From an uncultured Clostridia bacterium (GTDB lineage: Bacteria; Bacillota; Clostridia; Oscillospirales; Oscillospiraceae), in NCBI GenBank assembly GCA_947383645.1, contig CANDEH010000023.1, positions 1-27,119 on the forward strand: a stretch of 27,119 bases of DNA, written 5' to 3'. The notes beneath the pieces are model-generated. The model searched no databases. It was not told the DNA's origin and worked only from the letters and a program-made list of their open reading frames with translations. Shown one piece after another: positions 1 to 6,485 of this stretch (within the stretch, counting starts at the first letter, position 1; each line of letters opens with the position of its first letter). The position numbers and the translations under genes are program-made.

Positions 1-1334
1 TGCAGGAGGGCGTGGCCGCCGCCTACGGCGCGGTGATGAAGCCCGCCGAGGGCACGGTGCTCACCGTGGCCCGTCTGGCCGCCAAGCGGGCCGCCGAGGT
101 GGCCGAAGAGAACCGGGACGTGGAGTTCGTCCTGGACGAGGCCATCCGGACCGGCTACGAGGTGCTGCCCCAGACCACGGAGATGAATCCGGTGCTGAAG
201 AAGGCCAACGTGGTGGACGCCGGGGCCAAGGGCTACCTGGTGATCTTAGAGGGGATGCTGGCCGCCGTCCGGGGGGAGCCCCTGCCCGAGCTGGCCGAGG
301 AGGAGCCCCAGCAGGAGAAGGCGGACTTCGACGTGTTCTCCACTGAGGAGATCACCTTTGCCTTCGACACGGTGTTCATCGTGCGCAAGACCGTGGAGAA
401 GTCCTTGAAGCCCCTGCGGGAGTACCTGGGCAGCATCGGCGACAGTCTGGTGATCGGCGAGGACGACGAGGCCTTCAAGGTCCACGTCCACACCAACATC
501 CCCGGCGACGCGCTGAAGGAGGCCCAGAAGTACGGCACCCTGGAGCTGGCCAAAATTGAGAACATGCGCACCCAGCACGACGATCTGGCCGCCGGCAAGC
601 ATGTGCAGAGTGTGGACGATCTGGATCGGATCGAGGAGGACCTGGAGACCGCCGAGGCCGCCCCGGCGGATCCGGAGAAGCCCTACGGCTTCCTGGCCGT
701 CTGCGCCGGCGAGGGCATCGCCGCCGTGTTCCGGGACCTGGGCGTGGACGGGGTGATCTTCGGCGGGCAGACCATGAACCCCTCCACTGAGAGCATCCTC
801 AGGGAGATCCAGCGGACCCCGGCGGAGACGGTATTCGTCCTGCCCAACAACAAAAACATCATTATGGCCGCCCAGCAGTGCGTGGGCCTGACAGAGAAGA
901 AGGTGGTGGTGGTCCCCACCGCCACCGTGCCCCAGGGCATCACCGCCATGATGAATGTGGATCTGGAGATGGGAGCGGAGGAGATCCTTGCGGTGATGAC
1001 CGAGGCCGCCCAGGGCGTCACCACCGCCCAGATCACCTACGCCGCCCGGAACAGCGACTTTGACGGCTTCGCCATCAGTGAGGGGGACTATCTGGCCCTG
1101 ATTAACGGCAAGCTCTTCGGCACCGACAAGGACATCGCCCTCCTGCTCCAGCGCCTGGCCGGGGAGGCCAGGGACCGGGGGGCGGAGTTTGTCACCGTGT
1201 TCTACGGCGAGGACGTCAGCGAGGAGGAGGCCGCCCAGGCGGAGGAGATCTTCGCCCAGGCCTGCCCCGACGCGGAGCTGTCCCTGCTGCCCGGCGGACA
1301 GCCGGTGTACTACTACATTGTTTCGATTGAGTAG
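1..1334 (+). CDS. fakA: DAK2-domain fatty acid kinase, FakA/YloV type (5' truncated)
   Basis: The reading frame is open from the first bases of the window (codons Q-E-G precede the GTG at 12), so the apparent start is an artefact and the gene begins outside. The first residues (GVAAAYGAVMKPAEGTVLTV) and the later NVVDAGAKGYLVILEGMLAA match the end of the DhaL/DAK2 nucleotide-binding domain. The rest is the middle and C-terminal FakA regions, which in this family engage the fatty-acid-binding FakB/DegV partner. FakA phosphorylates FakB-bound exogenous fatty acids for phospholipid synthesis. About 440 residues are visible of the family's usual 540-560. The stop is TAG at 1332-1334, followed by an intrinsic terminator-like hairpin. 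No FakB/DegV gene is in the window. The family call is secure; the exact substrate is inferred from the family. Confidence 0.88.
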   Translation, partial: QEGVAAAYGAVMKPAEGTVLTVARLAAKRAAEVAEENRDVEFVLDEAIRTGYEVLPQTTEMNPVLKKANVVDAGAKGYLVILEGMLAAVRGEPLPELAEEEPQQEKADFDVFSTEEITFAFDTVFIVRKTVEKSLKPLREYLGSIGDSLVIGEDDEAFKVHVHTNIPGDALKEAQKYGTLELAKIENMRTQHDDLAAGKHVQSVDDLDRIEEDLETAEAAPADPEKPYGFLAVCAGEGIAAVFRDLGVDGVIFGGQTMNPSTESILREIQRTPAETVFVLPNNKNIIMAAQQCVGLTEKKVVVVPTATVPQGITAMMNVDLEMGAEEILAVMTEAAQGVTTAQITYAARNSDFDGFAISEGDYLALINGKLFGTDKDIALLLQRLAGEARDRGAEFVTVFYGEDVSEEEAAQAEEIFAQACPDAELSLLPGGQPVYYYIVSIE

Positions 1335-1343
1335 TGCGGCGGG

Positions 1344-1380
1344 TGAGATAGGAGATACGAAATAGGAGATAGGAGATATC
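1344..1380. repeat. Short tandem GGAGATA/GAAATA repeat
   Basis: Just after the fakA stop there is a run of degenerate 7-10-base units (GAGATAGGAGATACGAAATA and similar). It resembles in style, but not in sequence, the AATTAGGAATTAGGA ends of the element at 4855-5026, and may be a remnant of one end of such an element. No function can be assigned. Confidence 0.5.
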
Positions 1381-1409
1381 ATTACCGCTCTGCTCCTGGT
1401 AAAAACTTG

Positions 1410-1444
1410 AAAGGGGCCGCTCTCAGGTTGGGAGCGGCCCCTTT
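1410..1444. terminator. Hairpin terminator between convergent fakA and the Imm70-like gene
   Basis: A 13-bp perfect stem, AAAGGGGCCGCTC (1410-1422) and GAGCGGCCCCTTT (1432-1444), encloses a 9-base loop. On the minus strand it is followed by CAAGTTTTTACC; on the plus strand the expected T-tract is replaced by the start of the cassette repeat. A partial second copy of the right arm (TTGGGAGCGGCCC then TTTCTTT) lies at about 1580-1598. This suggests a bidirectional terminator split by the repeat. Confidence 0.7.
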
Positions 1445-1445
1445 A

Positions 1446-1600
1446 GTCTGTCAAAAAAGACGGCAGAGTGGGATAGCGGTAAGGAGGATAGTGTGAAAGG
1501 AACCCAAGAGGGGTTCCTTTCGCGTTAAATCGCCCGCCGCAGCGGCAAATTGCGGCCAAAGGCCGCAATTTGCCTCAGCTTGGGAGCGGCCCTTTCTTTG
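1446..1600 (+). repeat. Palindromic cassette repeat, copy A
   Basis: This copy shares with 2917-3165 and 20721-20893 the order: TCTGTCAAAAAAG, CGGCAGAG, GCGGTAAGGAGGATAGTGTG, the 10-bp palindrome AAAGGAACCC/GGGTTCCTTT (1496-1505 and 1511-1520), TTTCGCGT, then an AT-centred palindrome. Here that second palindrome is a 14-bp perfect stem (1544-1557 with 1561-1574, loop AAA). A ribosome-binding-like AAGGAGG precedes GTG, which would open an 11-codon frame (VKGTQEGFLSR then TAA). Whether it is translated is unknown. Confidence 0.85.
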
Positions 1601-1617
1601 AATTATGATGCAAAGAC

Positions 1618-2031
1618 CTATTGAAACTGAATCGGCCGGTTCTCCCCGATGGCGATGCCGCACAGCTGCATCAGGCGGTCAAGGAGAAACTCGCAGTCTG
1701 CGTCAATGAAGCACTCGAAGAGGTTTTGAGGCACGACGCCGTAGAGCTTGAATACGTCCTCCTTGCAGCGCCGCACCTCCTCCGAGGGGGGCTCCTGCTG
1801 GAACAGCTCCCTGATCTCTGAGAGCTCCTGAAGCAGCTTCTTGCACTCCGCTGTGCTCCAGCTCCCGTCGCAGTCCATGTGGTGCAGCAGTACGGGCACA
1901 TCCCGCAGCCGCCCCTGGTCCACAAACGCCGCCACGCGCTGCCTGAGCTCCGCGAAATACTGGTAGCGTCCCACCTCTACCCCGCTGCTCTCCTGGCCGC
2001 ACTCGTCAAAGATGCATAGATACAGTCCCAT
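1618..2031 (-). CDS. Imm70-like immunity protein
   Basis: This is a 137-aa protein beginning MGLYLCIFD, with EVGRYQYF near residue 20 and a DCDGSWS motif near residue 54. That order (short beta start, GVEVG, then H-x-DCDG-x-WS followed by an acidic helix) matches, from memory, the Imm70 family of polymorphic-toxin immunity proteins, which bind and neutralise a cognate toxin in the cytoplasm. The start follows directly on the upstream stop (TGATATG), with GGAG about 10 bases before the ATG, so translation is probably coupled. It is the last gene of the DUF2089 operon. No toxin gene is visible in the window, so it may be an orphan immunity gene or serve another role. Confidence 0.7.
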   Translation of the reverse strand: MGLYLCIFDECGQESSGVEVGRYQYFAELRQRVAAFVDQGRLRDVPVLLHHMDCDGSWSTAECKKLLQELSEIRELFQQEPPSEEVRRCKEDVFKLYGVVPQNLFECFIDADCEFLLDRLMQLCGIAIGENRPIQFQ

Positions 2032-2032
2032 A

Positions 2033-2281
2033 TCAGCACCGCTCCAATTTCGTCCGCCGGTGTTCTTTGATGAACTGCCGCAGCTCGGCGCTGATCCGGC
2101 ACCCCTTCACCACGCGCAGGACAAACCGCACCTGCCGGCGCTCCGCCTCCTCGGCCAGATAGTAGATCTGATAGGTCAGATCCAGACGGGAGCAGCCCTT
2201 GACCAGCAGCATAATATTGCACTCCTCCAGGTCCGGCAGACATCTGCGCTGGGTCTGCCAGCGGCTGTAGGGGATTTTCAT
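2033..2281 (-). CDS. Small hypothetical protein (82 aa)
   Basis: I do not recognise this protein. It begins MKIPYSRW, has a central hydrophobic/aromatic stretch (LTYQIYYLAEEAERR), and ends in a basic segment rich in R and K. The start has AGGAG upstream at workable spacing, and the stop TGA (2033-2035) sits one base before the next gene's ATG. The coding claim rests on that tight packing, the ribosome binding site and the lack of a better alternative frame. The segment LECNIMLLVKGCSRLDL could form a beta-alpha unit, but no motif is diagnostic. It may be functionally linked to the Imm70-like gene that follows. Confidence 0.55.
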   Translation of the reverse strand: MKIPYSRWQTQRRCLPDLEECNIMLLVKGCSRLDLTYQIYYLAEEAERRQVRFVLRVVKGCRISAELRQFIKEHRRTKLERC

Positions 2282-2298
2282 AGGGACGGTCTCCTTTT

Positions 2299-2472
2299 CT
2301 ACAGGTCCTCAATCTTCATCTTGTCCATCTCTTCTTTCTTTGGCTGCTCAGGCTCCTCTTTATCGCTCCTGGCCAGGTGGCGGATCAGGTACACCAGGCC
2401 CACCGTGGCCAGGATGGCCAGGGGCAGAGCAATCACCAACCATACTATCACAACTCTGGATGCAACAACCAT
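2299..2472 (-). CDS. Small single-pass membrane protein
   Basis: This is a 57-aa protein starting MVVASRVV. It has one long hydrophobic segment (about residues 5-30, including VIVWLVIALPLAILATVGLV) followed by a charged K/E-rich cytoplasmic-type tail. The start at 2472 is preferred over an in-frame ATG 18 bases upstream because AGGAGG lies a few bases before it. It sits between the DUF2089 regulator gene (21-base gap) and the 82-aa gene. Small membrane proteins are often found next to short DUF2089 regulators, and one may sense or modulate through the other; that is inference from context. Confidence 0.7.
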   Translation of the reverse strand: MVVASRVVIVWLVIALPLAILATVGLVYLIRHLARSDKEEPEQPKKEEMDKMKIEDL

Positions 2473-2493
2473 CTTATATCCTCCTGTCATTTC

Positions 2494-2793
2494 CTACTTG
2501 CTTTGTCTCGTCTTCCGGTACTCCCCGATCAGCAGCTTGGCCGTGTCAAAGTCGATGGTCTCGTTCAACGCCATGCGCTTAATCAGAGCCACATAGGGGT
2601 CCGCCGCAGCGTCCTCGCTGATGCGGATTTTCTGGATCAGCCGGTCCAGCCGCAGGCGCACCGTGGGGTAGGTGACGCCATACTGCCCCGCAATCTCCTT
2701 CAATGACCCGGAGGCCAGGAGAAAATTCTTGATGAAATTTACATCCTCGTCCTCCAGCCCCGCCATCCACTCCGGCACTACTTCAATGGGCAC
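2494..2793 (-). CDS. DUF2089-family transcriptional regulator
   Basis: This is a 99-aa protein starting at GTG (2791-2793): VPIEVVPEWMAGLEDED, then a helix-turn-helix-like core GSLKEIAGQYGVTYPTVRLR (about residues 29-48). DUF2089 proteins share this core; many also have an N-terminal zinc ribbon, which is absent here as in other short members. The GTG is chosen because AAAGGGGG lies just upstream; the earlier in-frame start would lie inside the promoter. It is the first gene of the minus-strand operon and has its own consensus promoter, so autoregulation is plausible but not shown. Confidence 0.85.
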   Translation of the reverse strand: MPIEVVPEWMAGLEDEDVNFIKNFLLASGSLKEIAGQYGVTYPTVRLRLDRLIQKIRISEDAAADPYVALIKRMALNETIDFDTAKLLIGEYRKTRQSK

Positions 2794-2818
2794 AGCACCA
2801 CCCCCTTTTGGTATTCCC

Positions 2819-2847
2819 ATTGTACTCTTTAATTTTATTAAAGTCAA
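2819..2847 (-). promoter_or_regulatory. Sigma-A promoter of the DUF2089 operon
   Basis: On the minus strand, TTGACT (-35, 2842-2847) and TACAAT (-10, 2819-2824) are separated by exactly 17 bases in a strongly AT-rich patch that contrasts with the GC-rich surroundings. Transcription would start near 2812, giving a ~20-base leader before the GTG at 2793. Confidence 0.85.
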
Positions 2848-2880
2848 CATTAAATTTTGTTTTTCGTTTTATTTTATTAA

Positions 2881-2917
2881 CGGAGAGAAGGAACCCTCAT
2901 TGGGTTCCTTCTCTCCG
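2881..2917 (-). terminator. 16-bp perfect hairpin downstream of the histidine kinase gene
   Basis: CGGAGAGAAGGAACCC (2881-2896) pairs perfectly with GGGTTCCTTCTCTCCG (2902-2917) around TCATT. On the minus strand it is followed by TTAATAAAATAAAA, a modest T/A tract. It separates the two-component operon from the DUF2089 promoter and probably stops read-through. Confidence 0.6.
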
Positions 2918-3165
2918 TCTGTCAAAAAAGCCGGCAGAGCAGGATGGCGGTAAGGAGGATAGTGTGAAAGGAACCCAAGAGGGGTTCCTTTCGCGTCAAA
3001 TCAACCCGCCCGCAGGCGACAGATTTTGGCCCATAGGCCAAAATCTGGTAGTCCCGGTAACATCGTTACCGGGACTACCCAAGAGGGGTTCCTTTCGCGT
3101 GCAATCATCCGCCCGTACCCCAAGGGCATTTCTTCGCCGCTGCGCGGCTCAGGCACAGGCGGCTC
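2917..3165 (+). repeat. Palindromic cassette repeat, copy B (compound)
   Basis: This copy has the cassette core (TCTGTCAAAAAAG, CCGGCAGAGC, GGTAAGGAGGATAGTGTG, palindrome 2967-2976/2982-2991). It is followed by a CAGATTTTGGCC/GGCCAAAATCTG-type palindrome (about 3020-3048) and a 15-bp perfect hairpin, GGTAGTCCCGGTAAC/GTTACCGGGACTACC (3047-3079). A second partial core, ACCCAAGAGGGGTTCCTTTC, starts at 3077, then CCCCAAGGGCATTTCTTCG, a segment also found in reverse in copy D. It reaches to within a few bases of the histidine kinase stop codon. Confidence 0.85.
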
Positions 3166-3169
3166 TGTT

Positions 3170-4156
3170 TTACTCCACCTCCAGCAGAGCGCGGCGGAGG
3201 GTCAGGCGGACCTGGGCGCCCTGGCCGGGCTGGGAGGTGACGGCGAGGCCGTGGCCCAGGCGGTCGCAGACGCCCTTGCACAGGTAGAGGCCGATGCCGG
3301 TGGACTTTTTGTCTGTCCGGCCGTTGCAGCCGGTGTAGCCCTTCTCGAAGATCCGGGGCAGGTCCTCCGCCGCGATGCCGATGCCGGTGTCCCGGATGAT
3401 AAGGTCCTCCCCCTCCTGGAAAATCCGCACCGTGCCGCCCCGGGCGTACTTCACCGCGTTGGAGAGGATCTGCTCCACCACGAAGCTGAGCCACTTCTCG
3501 TCACTGAGGACGGATCCGCGGAGGGGCTGGAGGTCCAGGGTCACCCGGCTGCGGAGAAAGAGGGGGGCGTACTTGCGCACCGCCTGGCGGACCAGGGGCT
3601 CCAGGGGGATCTCCCGGATCAGGTAGTCCGTGCTGCCGCTGTCCAGGCGCAGGTACTGGAGGACCATCTCCGCGTACTGCTCCACCTTGAACAGCTCCGC
3701 CGCCAGCTCCCGGCCCTGCTCCGTGCCGTCGCGCTGGAGCACCAGGTTCATGGCGGCGATGGGGGTCTTGATCTGGTGGGCCCAGAGGGTGTAGTAGTCC
3801 GCCATGTCCCGCTCCCGGGCGGCGGCGGCGCTGAGCTGGTTGAGCCGGTCCTGGTAGAGAATGCGCAGCAGCTCCTGATACGCCCCCTCGGTGGCCCCCC
3901 AGGGCTCCGGCAGGCCCTCCAGGCCCAGGGTCACCCGGCGCTGGATCTCCCGGAGGGTCCGCAGGCGGCGCAGCCACAGGGCGAAGTCCACCGCCGCCGC
4001 GGCCAGGGTGCCCACAGCGCCCAGAAGGGTAGCGTAGAGCACCGCCTCCAGGTTCAGCCGGTAGAGGGCGAAGACGCCGGCGAAGAGGAGAAGCCAGGCG
4101 AGCAGGAGAAGGAGGACAAAGAGGCGCTCCTTCAGGTAGGCAAGCAGCAGTTTCAT
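3170..4156 (-). CDS. Sensor histidine kinase, BceS-like (intramembrane-sensing)
   Basis: This is a 328-aa protein with two transmembrane segments (about residues 11-31 and 36-60) joined by only a few residues, the hallmark of intramembrane-sensing kinases of the BceS type. The H-box is WAHQIKTPIAA with phospho-accepting His127. The N-box includes EQILSNAVKY (Asn233), the G1 box is RDTGIGI (256-261), and a G2-like STGIGLYL lies near 285-292. In this family the kinase responds to cell-envelope stress, usually through a BceAB-type ABC transporter. No such transporter is adjacent, so the signal is unknown. The gene lies 13 bases after the response regulator stop, with a G-run as ribosome binding site. 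Confidence 0.9.
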   Translation of the reverse strand: MKLLLAYLKERLFVLLLLLAWLLLFAGVFALYRLNLEAVLYATLLGAVGTLAAAAVDFALWLRRLRTLREIQRRVTLGLEGLPEPWGATEGAYQELLRILYQDRLNQLSAAAARERDMADYYTLWAHQIKTPIAAMNLVLQRDGTEQGRELAAELFKVEQYAEMVLQYLRLDSGSTDYLIREIPLEPLVRQAVRKYAPLFLRSRVTLDLQPLRGSVLSDEKWLSFVVEQILSNAVKYARGGTVRIFQEGEDLIIRDTGIGIAAEDLPRIFEKGYTGCNGRTDKKSTGIGLYLCKGVCDRLGHGLAVTSQPGQGAQVRLTLRRALLEVE

Positions 4157-4169
4157 ATCCCGTCCCCCC

Positions 4170-4835
4170 CTACTCCACCAGGTAGCCGAAGCCCTTTTTC
4201 GTCTTGATAAAATCCGTGAGCCCCAGGCCGGCCAGCTTCCGGCGCAGGCGGTTGATGTTCACCGACAGGGTGTTCTCATCCACAAAGCTGTCCGTCTCCC
4301 ACAGCCGAAGCATCAGCGTCTCCCGGGAGACGGTTTTGCCGGCGTTCTCCATGAGCACCTGCAAAATGCGGAACTCGTTGCGGGACAGGTCCAGCTTCTC
4401 CGCGCCGCAGGTGACAGCGGCGGCGCTCAGGTCCAGTGTGACCCCGCCCCGGCTGAGCGTGGGGGCGGCGGCGAAGTCGTAGGCCCGGCGGAGGAGGGCC
4501 TGGATCTTGGCCGTCAGCACCTCCAGATCGAAGGGCTTGGGCACGAAGTCGTCGGCCCCCATGCCCACGGCCATGACGATATTCATATTGTCCGCAGCGG
4601 AGGACAGGAACAGGATAGGCGCCCTGGAGACCTTGCGGATCTCCCCGCACCAGTGGTACCCGTTAAAGAAGGGCAGGGAGATGTCCAGAATCACCAGGTG
4701 GGGCTGGAAGGCGGCAAAGGTCTCCATCACATGCTGGAAGTCCTCCGCGCAGCGGACCTGGTAGCCCCAACCGGTGAGGTGGCGGCAGATGGCGGCGGCA
4801 ATCACCGCGTCGTCCTCCACGATAAAGATTTTCAT
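4170..4835 (-). CDS. OmpR/PhoB-type response regulator
   Basis: This is a 221-aa protein. The receiver domain (1-115) begins MKIFIVEDDA with the acidic pair at 8-9, phospho-acceptor Asp51 (LVILDISLP) and the conserved Lys100 (VPKPFD). A linker leads to a winged-helix DNA-binding domain (about 125-221), ending IKTKKGFGYLVE as is usual for OmpR/PhoB members. The ATG at 4835 is chosen because MKIFIVEDD is the family's normal start; an in-frame GTG lies three codons upstream. The start is only about 20 bases from the repeat element at 4855-5026. The operon's promoter must therefore lie inside that element, or the genes are read from the upstream VWA operon. Confidence 0.92.
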   Translation of the reverse strand: MKIFIVEDDAVIAAAICRHLTGWGYQVRCAEDFQHVMETFAAFQPHLVILDISLPFFNGYHWCGEIRKVSRAPILFLSSAADNMNIVMAVGMGADDFVPKPFDLEVLTAKIQALLRRAYDFAAAPTLSRGGVTLDLSAAAVTCGAEKLDLSRNEFRILQVLMENAGKTVSRETLMLRLWETDSFVDENTLSVNINRLRRKLAGLGLTDFIKTKKGFGYLVE

Positions 4836-4854
4836 GGCAAACACCCCGCTTCGT

Positions 4855-5026
4855 CAATTAGGAATTAGGAATGAGGAATTAGAAATTGTGGTGTCCAGCT
4901 CCGCTGGAGGATTTCAATTTGGCCGCCCTGCGGCCCCCGATATCTTCACTCTCCACTCTTCACTCAAAAATCAAATTTCATCGCCGAAGGCGATACCATC
5001 ACTCCTAACTCCTAATTCCTAATTCT
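4855..5026. repeat. MITE-like element with AATTAGGAATTAGGA terminal inverted repeats
   Basis: The left end reads AATTAGGAATTAGGAATGAG and the right end, on the other strand, GAATTAGGAATTAGGAGTTA: near-identical inverted ends of about 20 bases. Between them are three small perfect hairpins with 3-base loops: TCCAGC/GCTGGA (4894-4908), GGCCGC/GCGGCC (4921-4935) and TCGCC/GGCGA (4981-4993). There is no coding capacity. The right end contributes the last sense codon and the TAG stop of the VWA gene, while the left end stops about 20 bases before the response regulator start. Confidence 0.8.
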
Positions 5027-6182
5027 CACGCCTGCTCTCCTTCACAAGGTCCTCCAGCCCCTGGCCCTTCAGGGTTCGCTCTAAGACTACCGGCAGTTTT
5101 TCCGGGGTGCAGGCAAAGCAGGGGATGTCCAGGGCGGCGATGTGTTGGGCGGTTTTGGCGTCGTAGAAGGGACGGCCACCGTCGGCGATGGCCAGAAGGA
5201 CCACTACGGTGACGCCGGCGGCCTTCAGCTCCTCGATTCGGCGGAGGAGAGCTGCCCGGTTGCCCCCCTCCTCTAAGTCGGAGATCAGGAAGAAGAGGGT
5301 CTTTTTGGGGCTCTCCACTAAGTTCTGGCAGTAGGCGATGGACTTGGCGATGTCTGTGCCGCCGCCCATCTGGAAGCCGAAGAGCAGGTCCACCGGGTCG
5401 GCGCAGAGGTCCGTCAGGTCCATGATCTCCGTGTCGAAGGCCACCACGCTGGTGCGGACGGCGGACATGCTGGCCAGGATGCAGGCCATCACCGAGGAGT
5501 ACAGGATGGACTGGCCCATGGACCCGCTCTGGTCGATGTCCAGGATCACGTGCCAGCGGTTTACACGGCTGGACCGGTCGAAGAAATACACCCGCTCGGG
5601 GATGATGGTCCCCAGCTCCGCGTTGTAGTGGCGGAGGTTCCGCCGGATGGTATAGCGGAAGTCCAGGGCCGCGGCGCTGGGCAGGGGGGAGTGGGCCCGG
5701 CGGTTCAGGGCCGCCGTCACCGCCCGGCGGACGTCGCTCTCCAGCATTTTGTTGATCTCCGCCACGATCTTGCGGATGAACTGGCGGGCGGCCTCCTTGG
5801 ACTTCTTGGGGATCTGGTCCTTCAGGGTCAGAAGCGTGGAGGCCAGGTCCAGGTCCGGCTCCAGGTTCTCTAAGAGCTCCGGCTCCAGGAGGAGCTGCTT
5901 GAGGCCCTTGCGCTCGATGGCGTCGCTTTGCACCACGGCCACCATCTCCGGGTCGAAGAGGCTGCGCAGGTCCCCCAGCCACTTGGAGAGTACCGGGGCC
6001 GGTGGGCCGTGGCCGCCGCTCTGGCCGCCGAAGCCCTCCCCCTGGCCGTAGATGGCGGAGAGGGCGCTGTCCATCAGAAGCTCCTCCTGTGAGAGGGCGG
6101 CGGCCCCCATGCCGCCGAAGGTGTCCTGTGTCTCCGCGCCCAGGATCAGACGCCAGCGGGAGAGTTGTTCGGTCTGTACCAT
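5019..6182 (-). CDS. VWA (MIDAS) domain protein of the MoxR operon
   Basis: This is a 387-aa protein. Residues 1-205 are mostly helical with a Gly-rich patch near 45-60. Residues 205-385 form a von Willebrand A domain with an intact metal site: DxSxS at Asp217, Ser219 and Ser221 (DIDQSGSMG), Thr276 in GGGTDIAK, and Asp302 in LISDLEEGG. VWA proteins of this kind partner with MoxR AAA+ ATPases as metal-dependent adaptors. It is the last gene of the operon, 10 bases after the 94-aa gene, with GAGG before the ATG. The C-terminal residue and stop (AAT TAG) come from the inverted end of the repeat element, so the native C-terminus may have been altered slightly. Confidence 0.9.
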   Translation of the reverse strand: MVQTEQLSRWRLILGAETQDTFGGMGAAALSQEELLMDSALSAIYGQGEGFGGQSGGHGPPAPVLSKWLGDLRSLFDPEMVAVVQSDAIERKGLKQLLLEPELLENLEPDLDLASTLLTLKDQIPKKSKEAARQFIRKIVAEINKMLESDVRRAVTAALNRRAHSPLPSAAALDFRYTIRRNLRHYNAELGTIIPERVYFFDRSSRVNRWHVILDIDQSGSMGQSILYSSVMACILASMSAVRTSVVAFDTEIMDLTDLCADPVDLLFGFQMGGGTDIAKSIAYCQNLVESPKKTLFFLISDLEEGGNRAALLRRIEELKAAGVTVVVLLAIADGGRPFYDAKTAQHIAALDIPCFACTPEKLPVVLERTLKGQGLEDLVKESRREN

Positions 6183-6192
6183 AGAGATCGCC

Positions 6193-6477
6193 TCACTTTC
6201 GCAGCAAGATCAGCTCCGGAATTTGGGAATCTTTGCTGAGGAGCGTCAGCTCGTCCACGTGCCAGTGCTGGCCGTGGTTTTTCCCGGAGAGGGCCAGGGA
6301 CACCAGCAGATCTGCCAGCTCGATCATGTCCAGGGGACTGCCGGAGAGGAGCAGGCGGTTCTGGCTGTCCAGGGACAACGTGAAGCCCTCCTCGTCGGCC
6401 TCCGGGACGGGGTACAGGCCCTGCTTTTCCAGATAGTCTGTAACAAGGCGGGTGTTTTCCATACAAAAGCCTGCCAT
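6193..6477 (-). CDS. Small conserved-position protein (94 aa) between DUF5682 and VWA genes
   Basis: I cannot assign this protein to a family. It starts MAGFCMENTRLVTDYLEKQG. A beta-rich middle (FTLSLDSQNRLLLSGSPLDM) leads into a hydrophobic helix (LADLLVSLALSG), and it ends HWHVDELTLLSKDSQIPELI. The G-S-P...LADLL...LA...HxHxD...ELIL pattern recalls small immunity-type proteins such as Imm32, but only loosely. AGGAGG overlaps the DUF5682 stop codon and sits just before the ATG, so translation is likely coupled. Its position inside an otherwise functionally coherent operon suggests that it is a subunit or regulator of the same machine. Confidence 0.7.
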   Translation of the reverse strand: MAGFCMENTRLVTDYLEKQGLYPVPEADEEGFTLSLDSQNRLLLSGSPLDMIELADLLVSLALSGKNHGQHWHVDELTLLSKDSQIPELILLRK

Positions 6478-6485
6478 AAAGCCTC

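Noticed and set aside
246..1382. Long minus-strand open frame opposite fakA
   Set aside because: It is a shadow of the FakA reading frame: low-complexity His/Gly/Val-rich translation, no ribosome binding site, and complete overlap with a recognised gene.
1446..3165. CRISPR array from the recurring AAAGGAACCC motif
   Set aside because: Copies are isolated, not regularly spaced, and have no spacers between them; no cas genes are present.
3026..4207. 393-codon plus-strand frame opposite the histidine kinase gene
   Set aside because: It begins inside repeat copy B and runs antisense to a clear kinase gene. Its composition is typical of antisense frames in GC-rich DNA.
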